Positions 33,465 through 45,101 of a stretch of DNA of 64,000 bases are shown here, in pieces; the stretch's first letter is position 1; each line of letters begins with the position of its first letter. The notes beneath the pieces were generated by a model. It was not told where the DNA came from. It did not search any database and saw only the letters and a program-made list of their open reading frames with translations. This DNA is from Rostrohypoxylon terebratum (lineage: Eukaryota; Ascomycota; Sordariomycetes; Xylariales; Hypoxylaceae): the NCBI GenBank assembly GCA_022497145.1, contig MU385886.1, positions 62,001-126,000 on the forward strand, in the 5' to 3' direction. Position numbers and translations under genes: made by a program.

Positions 33465-35796
33465 CTACTTTCGTTCCTCGCACGCCTTGGTGAATTCTCT
33501 CAGTAGAGACTAGACCAACACTCTGTTAGTTGAACTGTTACTCGGAGACACTAGGCAGCGTGCGGATTACATACCTCAAAGTCATGTTCCACTAAGGATC
33601 CAAATACATCTGTCAGGTGGAGCTTCAATTGAGTAACACGAGGACTCTTGATGCCGAAAGCGACACGGGTTAAGAATCTGGGATCATCTCGCACTCCGCG
33701 ACAGACTCTTAGAACTTTTCTAATGGTATCCATGTCGGCAGGTAGATTTGGCTTGGGCGACATTATGATGCATTTTCCTGTGAGACAGTGAATGCAATGA
33801 CCACATTTGGTCTTCCCATCTGGCAGTCCCATGCCAAAATGCTCCGCCAAAGCTAAAGCGAAACACTTATCGCCAGTGATCAGGTCGGCGACCTGTTGTG
33901 TCCGTTTCAATGCGTCCTCTTCACGAGATTCCATATCGGCAAAAACCTTGTCCGTGATAGCATCAATTTCTTGCGGCGTGCTGGGTAGTTTCTTGAGGAC
34001 CTTGTATCGGTTCTCGACACCGCTTACTTTCAGCATAATGATGTCTCTATCATTGTAGTCATTGAGCTTTCGTATCAGATCCGCCCGTAGAAGCCCGGTA
34101 GAGGAGACGACGTAATTCATGTCGAAATGGTACCACTTCTGGGCCTTCCTCGCGTGTTCAAAGATAGCCTTGCCCTCCTTGGATTGGTCGTTCTTGACAA
34201 TGTGATTGTAGTCACGCGTCGCTTCGAACTGGTATGAACCGTATTCTGGGGTGATGGCCCTGAGCAATCCGAAGCGTAGTTCCAATGTAGCGAGTAGAAT
34301 TGAGAGCGGGCTTGCACGCATGTCATATTCTCGGCCTAAGGCCACCAGGTTCAACTTAATGACTTCACCGTCTACTGTCTGTGCAGTGTTCATATGGAAT
34401 AGGTCATCCAATAATCGACGTAACGATTGTCGAGAGGGCAGGTCGCCTCGGGCAAAATTCTCGCGAATATAGAAATCCTGCGGACAGATGTAAAACATGC
34501 AATGGCTGGTTTTACCATCTCGTCCCGCGCGTCCAATCTGCTGCGAGTACTCTTCTACTGTGCCAGACAAATCAAAATGCAGGATATTTCGTATGTCCGG
34601 CTTGTCGATCCCCATGCCGAATGCAATTGTAGCCACGACGATTCGTACCTTATTAGCCATGAAATTGTCTTGAATCAAAGTCTTCGTTTCTGTCTTGAGA
34701 CCGGCGTGAAAGGTCACTGCATCAAACCCTTGGTCTTTGAGGTCATTCGCAAGTAATTCGGCCTGCTTCTGGAGAGTCACATAGACAAGAGTAGGCCCGG
34801 GGTGTTGGCTTAGAAATTTGAACATTTTCGGATACTTGTCTTGCTTTGTTTGTACCGCTTCGGCCAGTAGTTGCAGATTTAGTCTGTAGGGGGAAGTGCG
34901 GAATATGTTGGACTTTCCAACATTGAAAGCCTTGGCAACATCGTCGGCAACACGAGGAGTGGCGGTGGCGGTAAGACAAATAACCCGTTCGGCTTTGATC
35001 TCTTCAACGAAGCGAGCAACCTTGAGATAGTCGGGGCGGAAAGAGTGTCCCCATTCGGAGATACAGTGAGCTTCGTCAACGGCGACTAGGCGAATGCCGC
35101 CAGGAACATACTTCATACTTTCGACGAATCCCTCGTTGTTCAGTCTCTCGGGGGCACAGTAGAGCAATCTAAGTCGGCCTTCTCGTATGTCTGCGTTGAT
35201 TTGCTGGTTTTGTTCCTTGGTTTTAGTAGAGTCTAGACAAGCAGTGTTAATGCGTCTACGTAACAGGGCATCTACTTGGTCCTTCATGAGAGCGATCAGG
35301 GGAGAGACGACAATGGTGAGGCCTGATCCGACGTCGCCTCTGTCATTTCTGATGGCATCGATCTTCTCAAATGCAACTGCGGGAATCTTGAAGATAAGGA
35401 GAGCGTTAGTACAAAGAAGTACTACATAGGACCATAGGACCATAGGACCATAGGTATTGGGTAAGAGGTAAAAGTAAGAGACTCAGACTCAACTTGGTAG
35501 CAAAGGGACTTTCCCGCTCCGGTGGGGAAAATGACCAACACGTTATCGCCTCGCAATATACTCTTGATGGCCGAGAACTGTTCGTGACGGAAATCGTCAT
35601 AACCGAACTTCTCTCTGAGGATCTGCTTCGAAATATCCCCGAGCAAATCGTCGTCTTGTGCTTTGGAATGTTTAGCAAGTTTCGCCTCGCGGACTGGCTG
35701 TTCGTCGTCCAGAGAATGCGAACGCTTTACTCCGGTGACGAGAGTGTCGGCGTCGACACCCCCTAAAAGTTCATCGCCCGAGTCATAATCAGACAT
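33465..35796 (-). CDS. RecQ-family ATP-dependent DNA helicase
   Basis: 3'-5' DNA helicase acting in recombination, repair and fork maintenance in the nucleus. Exons 35796-35494, 35386-33575 and 33509-33465 give 719 residues. After an acidic 60-residue N-terminus, the core has Walker A PTGAGKS at 91-97, the DEAH box at 205-208, TATATP, and motif VI QIGRAGRDG. The zinc-binding region is CFAL...CGHCIHCLTGKC. There is no HRDC domain. Length and order are closer to human RECQL1-type enzymes than to the large BLM/Sgs1 type. The last 14-residue exon (SLLREFTKACEERK) is placed by a GTATGT donor, a CTAAC branch site and a GTCTAG acceptor. Intron 1 contains three copies of GGACCATA. All helicase motifs look intact. 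Confidence 0.9.
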
Positions 35797-37415
35797 GATT
35801 CTTCCAAACGTCGAAAACTGAGTTCAGAGCATCCGAGGTCTACTTATTATGACTACTGTAAGTGTTGTAAGTAGTAAGTAAAAGGTAGTAGGTACTAGGT
35901 AGTCAGTATCACTTTGCCTTTATTATTGATCATGAGTATGCTGATTTAAGCTTGCGAGTAAACTTAAATTAAGGTACCTGACCTAAGCCTTACCTAGGTC
36001 CTAAAGGCTAAGGTATTGGAATTTAGATACGACAGGGAACCGACAGAACCGTTTACACGCACCTTCCTAGCAGATGCCCAAGTGGTCTATGCTCCCCCCA
36101 GAAACGCCTCCACTATAATAAGGATACCTAGTACTAGATGTAGTACTAGTATGGATGGATGTTGATGTACCATGATTCATGTACTACCTAGTATGTAAGG
36201 TAGAAGCCACAGAAGCTGCATCACAATGCTGTAATATACCTAGGTACCTACATACTAAGGGTACTTAGTACACGTACGTAGGACCTAGGTACATAGTAGG
36301 TATGGACCTGCATACTATCTGCAGTTCAAACATTCAATAATATAGCGTCCCCTGTTCAGGAATTGGAAGGCAACTAAAACATAAAATCGACGTTGAATTA
36401 GATCATATGAATATGTGTGACGGACAGCCTCATAGGTGCATTGTCCGGACTAAGAACCAATCAGCTTTACACCAAGGTCTCCTACTCCTACTCCTATTTT
36501 AATTGGCTTTCAACAAACCCCTAAATTCTCATTGGATAGGAACCTCACTGCCTATTCATCTTAAGGACTTGCCTTTATTAATAATGTTGTCAGTAGGTTA
36601 GGTAGGTTAGGTACCTAGGTTGGTATCGGCTTAACATAACAAAGCCAGTCGGAAAGCACAATACTACTAGGTAACAATTCATATCAAGACTTTTGATTAA
36701 TCTCATCAATATGCTATGTGCTTGTTGATTCCCACAAAGTGCCCATAACGCCTTATGATGCTTTCTCTCAGTTACATGAACGCCCTCAATGTTATGGTGC
36801 CCAGAACGCCACCCTCTCGACCTTGATCGATCTCAACTCTCTGAAGTGCATTCTCACAATTGTGGTGCTAATGTTCAAATTAAACTTCACCATGGCCCCC
36901 TTCCCCGAATACTCCGTTTCTCGTGTCCGTCCGAGAACTATGATTATATTATGAACAGCTAGCGACTATACACTGTCAGTTGAGTGAACCATGGTGCGCA
37001 CTCCCCCAACATATGTGCCACCACGGCGTCTTCTGAGTGGATAGTTCTTTGTCAAAGGTCGTTGCTTGTGTTAAGCACCTTCAGCTCGTATCGGCCAAGA
37101 AAAAAGAGCCTGCCGTACAACTGGAGCTCGTAGATGAATATAGTTTGGTGAATGAAGTCCTCGTAAACACAGAGTATGAAAGACTGGATAGATGTGGAAT
37201 GTCCTGTGACAGGTAAAGTATGTACGGAGGCGATTGCACGTGTGACCTCGTGCTTTACTTGGCAGCATCCATGGATAGTGATAGGAAATATAGAGCCACA
37301 AAGCAAGTGTCTCTTGTCGATATACTTCATGATCTAGTTGTGAATGTAAAGGTGGCTCTTTTTATGGTTGAGTCGTACCGTGACTGTTGATGAAGACCGG
37401 ATATAGCAAGGAAGG
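35797..37415. other. Gene-free stretch dense in CTAG motifs
   Basis: 35870-36310 is one of the richest stretches for CCTAGG, CTAGTA and GTACCTA words. An ATCCATGGAT palindrome is at 37267-37276. Small open frames (36718-36954, 37052-37330) carry no signature. Confidence 0.5.
37267..37276. promoter_or_regulatory. ATCCATGGAT palindrome, copy 4
   Basis: Fourth copy, about 140 bases beyond the stop of the Cdc4 gene. Confidence 0.3.
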
Positions 37416-40400
37416 TTAATTTTCTTCTTCTATGATTCGCTGCACCTCGGGTCCGTTTAGGAGGATACGCTTGCCAAGCTCTTCGGGAGATTTTCCATCA
37501 CGAACAGCGCCGAAGTCAAGTATCTATAGTTGGGTTAGTAAGTGGCCCATATCATGCAGTGTTCGAAGTTTTGACTATTCAACTTACCTCGACATATGTC
37601 AAGTTGTCTCGCTGGACAGCCGCTACACATCGGCGCTCATCAAACCTGACCTGCCAGACCCCACTAAGGTCTGTGAGAAGGTCCTGAATGCATTCGCCTG
37701 TGCGGATGTCCCACATCTTGAGGGTTCGGTCACTACCACTAATAACTTTCCGCCCGTCATGTTGGAAACAAGTAATCGCGCCAGTATGGGCCGACAGTGT
37801 CGACTGGCATCGCCCGCTCTCGGGATCCCAGATGCGAAGGGTGCTGTCCGCTGCTGCCGAAACAAGGCGTTCATCGCGAAGATCAAGCAATCCAACGAGC
37901 AATGAGTGCCCTTCGAGGGTGTGTATACAAGAGCCGGTTTCAAGATCCCAGATCTTGACGAAGCTATCCATACTACCAGATATGCATCGGTTACGAGCAA
38001 CGTCTAACACGACGCTATACACTTTCTGGGAATGCCCCTGCAAAACATGGACCGTCTCTCCAGTGCTAATACGCCACACGCGAACAGTATTGTCGTAACT
38101 TCCGCTGACAAGTGTATCGGCATGAGCGGCGATAGCACGAACCGAGTGGTTGTGACCTTGAAGGGTGCGAATAAAGTAAGGGCAGTCGGCGTCGTTAGCC
38201 GGTGGTCCGGTCTGGATGTATCTTCGGGCTCCAGCTTCGGGGAGACGCCAAACCCGTAGCTGGCTATCGCGAGAACCGGTGATGATGAGAGGCTTAGGCG
38301 GCATCATGACAGATTGTCCATTCTCCACCTTACCAGTGTCTGTCGGCATAAGGATTTGTAGACACCTCACAGTACTAGTGTGACCGTAGAATACCTGGGT
38401 GCAAAGACCCTTCTCGATGTCCCATACACGAACAGAGCGATCCGTCGAACCGGAGACTAGAAAGTTTCCTTCGTACTGTAGGGCCCACACACCACCCTCG
38501 TGGCCTTCCAGCCGGCGACGGAGCTTGCCGGTCTTGGTATCGTAGACATGAATAAGCATGTCGTCGCTCCCGGTAATAATCTTATCCTCGTCAAACTGCA
38601 GGCAGGTGATAACGTGGCGAGGGTGAGCTGCAAATGCAACGTGACTAGGTTTCACCTTGCCACTTGTCCAGCTCTTACGAATCATGTAATGCCGGCGATA
38701 GAGTGATTTGAATAGGTGAAGCTTTCTGAGGCTTGGAAGGCCAATGTGCGGATCAGGAACAGCTACGGCGGCGGCGCTGGCAGCAGACATAGGCCCCTCG
38801 GATTTGTGGACTCGTTCGCTGGTGAATGTTTTCTCATCCTTCACCATCTCCTGCGCGCTGGCTCGTCGTTTCGATCGCTCGGAGCTAAAGCTATTCAAGG
38901 CTCTCTTACGCTTTGAAGTCCGCAGTTTTTGCGGAGGCGGATCGGGTTTTGAGGACCGAATCAGCTCAGATTCGGTAGACGTAAGTCGAGCCTGGGTGCT
39001 GTAATCACGCTCACAACCTTCAGGTCCCACCGGATCTTGCCAACCCCATCCTTCCTTGATGGCTCTGTCGAGCTCACCAGATGCTAAGGTGAAACCGTCA
39101 CGATCGAAAAGCTCCTTCCAACCAGTCTCGTTACTGTCGATGATGCCCCGCCAATGCTTTGAAACCTGGGCCGCGCGGCAGAGATCTCGAAGATCTAGAT
39201 ATGAGAGGATGTGAAGAGTCAGTTCAAGGGGTAAATCTTTCAAGATGTCGCACTTCAACGCGGGGTTGACCACGTCGGCAACAACATGTAGCGTTTTTCT
39301 GGAACATCTACGTAGAAATTGATACATCATAAATGATTTCATCTCGACGGGCATAGCATCGAACGTCTCCAGCATAGAGCGAGTGTCCAGTATCGTCGGC
39401 TGAGAGTATTGAGAAGCGTCCTCGAAACGTCTGACAGCCATAGATGGCGGGTCTGTGGTGGTAGAAGAAGGTGCGGGTTCGTAATCCATCGTATTCTGAC
39501 TGTCATCCTGGAAGATGAGGGATACCTCTTCGTCCACGGCGTTGTCCCCATCATCTTGATCAACTTCATGAAATCTAGAGGCCTGTAAGGTTGGAGACAA
39601 GCGCGGACTAGGTAAGCTTGCATCCTGAGCAGCCAGAGTGTTGATAGGTCGTGGGTGGTGTAAGGCACGGATAGACTGTTGAAGAGACTCATCGGCATCA
39701 GCATCGGCGAAGGGCTCAGCGTCTGCGTCCGCGTCGGTAATGGGGGGAGTAGCCACATTACTGCTGAAAACGGTGTGCGAATCGCTGCCTGAAGGACTCG
39801 AGATGTCGAAGAATGATTGCGATTGACTCGTGTTATTCGATTCCGGGGTGTCGAATGAGTCGAGATTCGAATTGCGTAGCTTGAGAGATCGGTTCGTGCT
39901 AGAGGGGATTAGCTCAGATGCATCGGGGGTTACCGGGAAGTCGCCCATAGATCTGGTGGTGTTGTTCTTGATAGCATCCCTGCGGGAGCCATTTGTCAGG
40001 GCGCGGCGCAGTTTGTCGGATACGGCATTCGGAAGATTCGGTGCGAAAGATCGTGTCGATTGCTTCTGCGAACTTTTCTTAATAGATCCTCCGACAACGG
40101 GCGATGCGGCTCGAGATTCAATCCTTTGACTCCTGCGCGAGGACGACTGTAGACGGGGCTTTGATGCGCGTCGACTAGCCTGGGAATGAGAGGCATCTGA
40201 TGACGGTTCTGTCTTAATCTCACGAGCGAGTTCGTTATTGGCAAATTGTTGGGACTGCAATGAGTCCTAAGTCTGTCAGCGAAAGGGGAGTTATTAGATG
40301 GAAATAAGAGAAGAGACATACATCTTGTCGACGCTCAATGTCGTTGTCAATAGGCCATGACGCTCCGCCGTAGTGGGCAATATTAAAGGTGAATTTGGCT

Positions 40401-40678
40401 AACTCGGGGGGCGTGGGCTTTTGAGCCAGAGGATATTCCTTAGAGTCGAGGGAAGAGAGTGGTTGAGACTCTCTCACAAGGAGTGGGGGATAGGATCGCT
40501 TGGTAGTGGTGGTAGTTGTGATCGTTTTGGTCTCGATGCACTCTGCGACGCCGAACTTGATACGCGGATGAGGAGACAGGGAGTCTGCATCATCAAAGTT
40601 GACAGAGACCGTAGTCTGGCTGGATTGAGGTCGTCCAGACTCCATCCTTTCGTCTGCGGATGGCGCCGGTATCCTCAT
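37416..40678 (-). CDS. CDC4: F-box/WD40 protein Cdc4 (SCF ubiquitin ligase receptor)
   Basis: Substrate-recognition subunit of an SCF ubiquitin ligase that binds phosphorylated cell-cycle regulators. Exons 40678-40322, 40266-37588 and 37523-37416 give 1047 residues; all joins are phase 0 with GTATGT or GTAAGT donors. The first ~430 residues are disordered, with an alternating Asp-Ala tract. A helical dimerisation-like segment (MKSFMMYQFLRRCSRKTL) leads to the F-box at about 460-505 (LPLELTLHILSYLDLRDL), which binds Skp1. About seven to eight WD40 repeats fill 660-1010, with the usual GH...WD spacing (for example GSTDRSVRVWDIEKG, GSYDNTVRVW, GSMDSFVKIWDLETG). The short third exon (ILDFGAVRDG onward) completes the C-terminus. 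Recognition is strong for Cdc4/Fbw7. Confidence 0.92.
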
Positions 40679-42674
40679 ATTAATTCCTCTTCCGATCTAG
40701 CAACCATGTATGTCGAGAAAATCGAGGTTATAATTATGATACTAGCGTGAAAGAAGGATGGTGTTGGTCGATGTAGGCAAAGCGAAGTAAAGGATTATAT
40801 GACTGGAATACCAAGGGTTTAAAGAATGGAGTCGAGGTTCTATGTCAAAAGCTATGGTCGGGTCCTAGGTCCTAGGTCCTAGGTATGTAAAGGTGGACAG
40901 GTGGACGGTGGACGAGTAAAGGAGAGAGAATGAAGGGAGGAAACGGAGGGAACCTAGAGACCAGAGACCAGATACTTTGAATAAGGCGTGGCTGCGTATT
41001 CTCTCAGGTTGTCGTGACGTTTTCCTGGGGTGTGTGGTTGTTGTTGTTGTTTTTTTCCTTGTTTGTTTTATTTTATCTTGATGTACGTCAGAATAGTTCA
41101 AGGGTGATATGGAGTGATCACGGATGCCTTAGATACCATATCGCGGGGTTGTTGTGGGATATGATATGTGCAGAGGCGGGAGTTGATAGAAATTGGAATT
41201 GCAGTTTGGCGGTTTGGCGGTTTTGACGGTTTGACAGTTAGGCGGTTTAGCGACTTGGACGATTTTGGCGGGAAGGTTTTTGGTTCCAAGGTTGCAAATG
41301 ACAAAACGCAATGCAATGATCAGAATTCAAGGAGGGGAGGCGTCGGGAATGGCCTAGGCTGGCAGGCTGGCTAGCCACTAGTAAGAAAAGTCACTAGCCT
41401 GGCCCCGTCAAACAGTTGGTGCCAGCATGTACATGCCTACTGTATCTAGTATGGACTGTACCTGTCTTACGAAAAAAAAAAGTACAACACAGTCAACACA
41501 GTCAATACAGTGACACAGTCCCTTCCCTGGCTTTAACTGCCTTAAGGGTACTTCCAACCTCGCCGAGGCGCGCTATCTAACGCACGTACCAATTAGCACA
41601 GACGCGCTTTCCTCATCACAACCAATCCATAGGCACGTAGTATTTTGCAATGTACCTGTAAAAAATCTTGAGGCACAGTGCCTGCATCAAGTCAAGTGCT
41701 AGCGGGACCAAAGAAAAAAAAAAAACCTTGAGCCGAGGGCAGTTGCCGTCGAAGGTGGCGATTAGGTAAATCCGTAAAACCTCTCTAAGGGCAAACTTCT
41801 ACTACTAGTACCTACACACATTGGACACATTGGGTAATAGATCTATGACCCATTTTGTAGGTAATTCGCATTTAATCGGCTATGCACGCCTGTTAAATGC
41901 GCGCTTGCCTCGAGATCCGTGACTTACCTAGTAGTGGTAGTAGGTAAAGTTCAAACACTGACCACATAGATTACAGTGCTTACCCCACAGCCATTCACAA
42001 AGTACCACCTGGTTTTCCATTCTTGGGGAAGTGACAGCAAAAGTTCAGATGATCCCAAATTTATAAGACCACATTACCTACCTAGTAGTAATACGTAGAG
42101 TATCAGAAGATGAGCAGGTGCATCCCTCTTACGCAGTATATATTCAAGTATTCTAGTTCTACCTTTTATCATAAAAATACATATAACCTTTATCTGATTG
42201 TGGCTATTTTACTTTTTTATCATTATTTTCATTTTCTTATTCTTATTCTTACCATTCTTCTTCTACTTCTACTTCCCACTCCCACGAGGCTCGACTTGGC
42301 CGAGGCAGACGTGACCATCGCGCATATGGCATCCATCCGTTGTACCAGGCAGAACAAATAGGCCCCCTTTTTCCTGCTTTCCCTCCCTTCCTTCCTCTTC
42401 CCTCTTCCTTTTCCTTTCCCTTTCCTTTCCCCTTGCCCCTTTTTCCTCCATCGTCCGACATTTCTGAGATATCCAGCTTCTCAGCCGCTAAATATCATGC
42501 ATCATTCCTCGTTCTTCAGCCTCGCATGCCTAGGTAGTAGGTATACTATGTAGGTACCTACTAGTGTCTACGATTAGGGATCCATCGCCGAGGTGTGGAT
42601 GTGCGGATGCATGTCTGAGTCTGACAGAGGATTTGGAGTCTACTGCTAGTTGTAGTGGGACTATTTGCGAATAC

Positions 42675-42710
42675 ATGCCAACTATGCCAACTATGCCAAC
42701 TATGCCAACA
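42675..42710. repeat. 9-base tandem repeat (ATGCCAACT)n
   Basis: Four copies within a short, unsupported open frame (42564-42815), where it would encode repeating Met-Pro-Thr. Confidence 0.9.
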
Positions 42711-43000
42711 CCCGCATATGATTTCTTTTACACTTTAATGTGCCCTGTAATACGGCAGTGCGGAAAGAGGAATCTGGTGTCGTTCAAGCGCAATGTATCT
42801 CGGTCATGGTCATAATGTGATCTGATTGTCCTGCAAGGTGTGAAGACAAACGTGTATGGTTGTTGGTTTGGGGGTTTGGATGTTTGGATGGGACCGATGG
42901 GTAACTTGAAGGAGGGGCCCCTTTGAAGGATCCCTATCTTCGGAATATACCTATTATACATTATACATACCTAGTATTACGTGTATGTGTAATAATGTGT

Positions 43001-43010
43001 ATCCATGGAT
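43001..43010. promoter_or_regulatory. ATCCATGGAT palindrome, copy 5
   Basis: Fifth copy, inside the 4.4-kb gene-free stretch and followed by a TACCTACCTACCTAGTACCT block. Confidence 0.3.
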
Positions 43011-45101
43011 GTGTACCTACCTACCTAGTACCTACGCAGCATGTGTTTAGGTATACCTAGATTTAGGTATGTGTAGGTGGTAGGTATGCTCCATATCACC
43101 CATATCACCCATATAGATATCACCCTCTATCATGTAGTTTCTAGGGCTACTTTTAGGCATGTACATGCAGATCGGAAGCACCGTCATGGCGTGTTGAGCC
43201 TGTCGGTTCTGTCGGTTACTACGACTCCCTCCTGTCCCTCTGCACTCTCAAAATCTTAGAAACAGAAAGTATTTGTCCAGCCAAGACATGTGGAATCCGT
43301 CCGAGTATAGTACGCAGTAATGGGCAACCAATACAACAATACGATAGGTACGATATATACATCACATATATCCACACTACTGGGGTCCTATGAGGCCTTA
43401 TAGGCCATGAATAGCGGTCTCTGGTCCTCTGTCAGCAGCCTCTGTCAGCAGCCTCTGCGGCCATTGGGGAAGACCTACTGTGCCTGTCACGCGTGCATCT
43501 CCTGTGGGATGAAATCCGTCTATTGCGAAATATACAGGCATCCCCAGGCATCCCCCGAACTGTCAGACCTGCCCGGATCAGGGCTAGGCCGCAACCGGTG
43601 CTAGTTCCGAGGATGCTTAAGCCTTGAGCTCTCACCGCCGAATCTGACCATGAGGCTTCTTTAAGTTTTATGCAGTAATATGGTACGGACGTGAGTATAT
43701 AATTTTGGCCTCCCAACATTATTTATCATGCCCTAGGTCGTTCGTGTGCCGATGTAGTAGCAGTGTCCCTCCAACCCTTTCAGGTCTCAGCATCTGAGTC
43801 TCCTAGCCGTTCATGCACCATCCACTATTCAGAGTCGAAGACGACCCGGCTACAGCGGTGCCGGGAAGAACCCCTCGTTCTAGCCCATGCATAGAAAAGC
43901 AGTTCCGCCAATCAAGCAACGCCCTCTAGACCTAGTCAGTATCCCAATGCATCTATAGGAGGCGCCGTTGGAGAAGATGGAGGAACACGCCAAAAAATAT
44001 TCCCAAGAGTTACAATCACTTTGCAGGTCTGCATTTACTGGAATCTCCGCTGCCCAATGAAGACCAGAGTAAATCATACTGGAGCATGACGCGACATATA
44101 ACGCTGTTCTGTCATAGGTCGACAGCTTACTGAGAGATCGAGAAATTGTTCCAGTGATGTTGGATTGTTTGCGATAGTGGTCATCGGCTCGCGAATTTTA
44201 TCACTATCGCACGGTTGCGTGCAGCAGGACATGATTGACTGCTATAATAATATAATAGCCACTCATGTTAATTCAACAAACGACGAGATGAACAAGAAAG
44301 CCGAAATCAATAACATTTGAGACAAGCACGTCTCCTTACAAAAATGGTATAGCCACTAAGTAGGTACCTAGATTCGCCTCACACCTCTCTCAATTTGGTT
44401 ACCTACCAGGTAGTCTTTAAACTACCTAGGTGTATAGAAGAAGCTTTTTCTGGCCTCATCAAAGAGGCAACGATCCAATTTCACTACTTGGATGCTTCCT
44501 GTCAGGAAGACACATCAAGACGTCAGGTACGTCGTGTGGAACTTCCCATGTACCAACGTCGAGTCAGCCAGCCAAGGCGAATGTAAACTTCTACAAACGA
44601 AGAATACGTAACCAATTTTCAGAAATAGAATATGGTCTTTTGGACTTTTGGACGGAAGGTGACGATACATTGTACAGACCCTCAGGATACCTACCTCCAG
44701 CTAGCGAGTGGCTTTGCATCGAATCTGGTGTGTGTGCCTTGTAAGCCTTCATAACCACCTCGTGATACCTAGTACTAGGTAGATAGTATTGGAGCTGTTG
44801 ATATTGCTGTGGACTCCCGGTTATTTAGTGCAGCTCAGCTGAAACCATTTCGAACTGCGCCACCCATAGAGCGAAAAGATACCTAGATACTAGGTAGGTA
44901 AGTAGGTAGGTGGGCAGAAATTTACATGCTCACTGCATAAGTTGAATCTCATCCCATATTCAACCTCCCAATCCGTAGAATGTATCGTTAGTATGTTCCC
45001 CGGATAGACGAACCGCTAGGTATACTGGACTCTTCCTTTTAAGACCGTAGAAAATACCTAGTAGGTACCTAGTTATTCAAGCCAACCGAAAGACGCCGGG
45101 T

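Larger units (their letters stand above)
40679..45101. other. Largest gene-free stretch (4.4 kb)
   Basis: No protein family could be recognised in any frame. Contents include a GGCGGTTT-like purine/pyrimidine repeat (about 41206-41260), A runs (41470-41480, 41714-41725), a CT-rich tract (42366-42450), a (ATGCCAACT)n repeat (42675-42710), an ATCCATGGAT palindrome (43001-43010), (CATATCACC)n at about 43091-43112, and many CTAG motifs. No tRNA-like T-loop word was found. The strong promoter region of Cdc4 is presumably 40679-41100. Confidence 0.5.
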
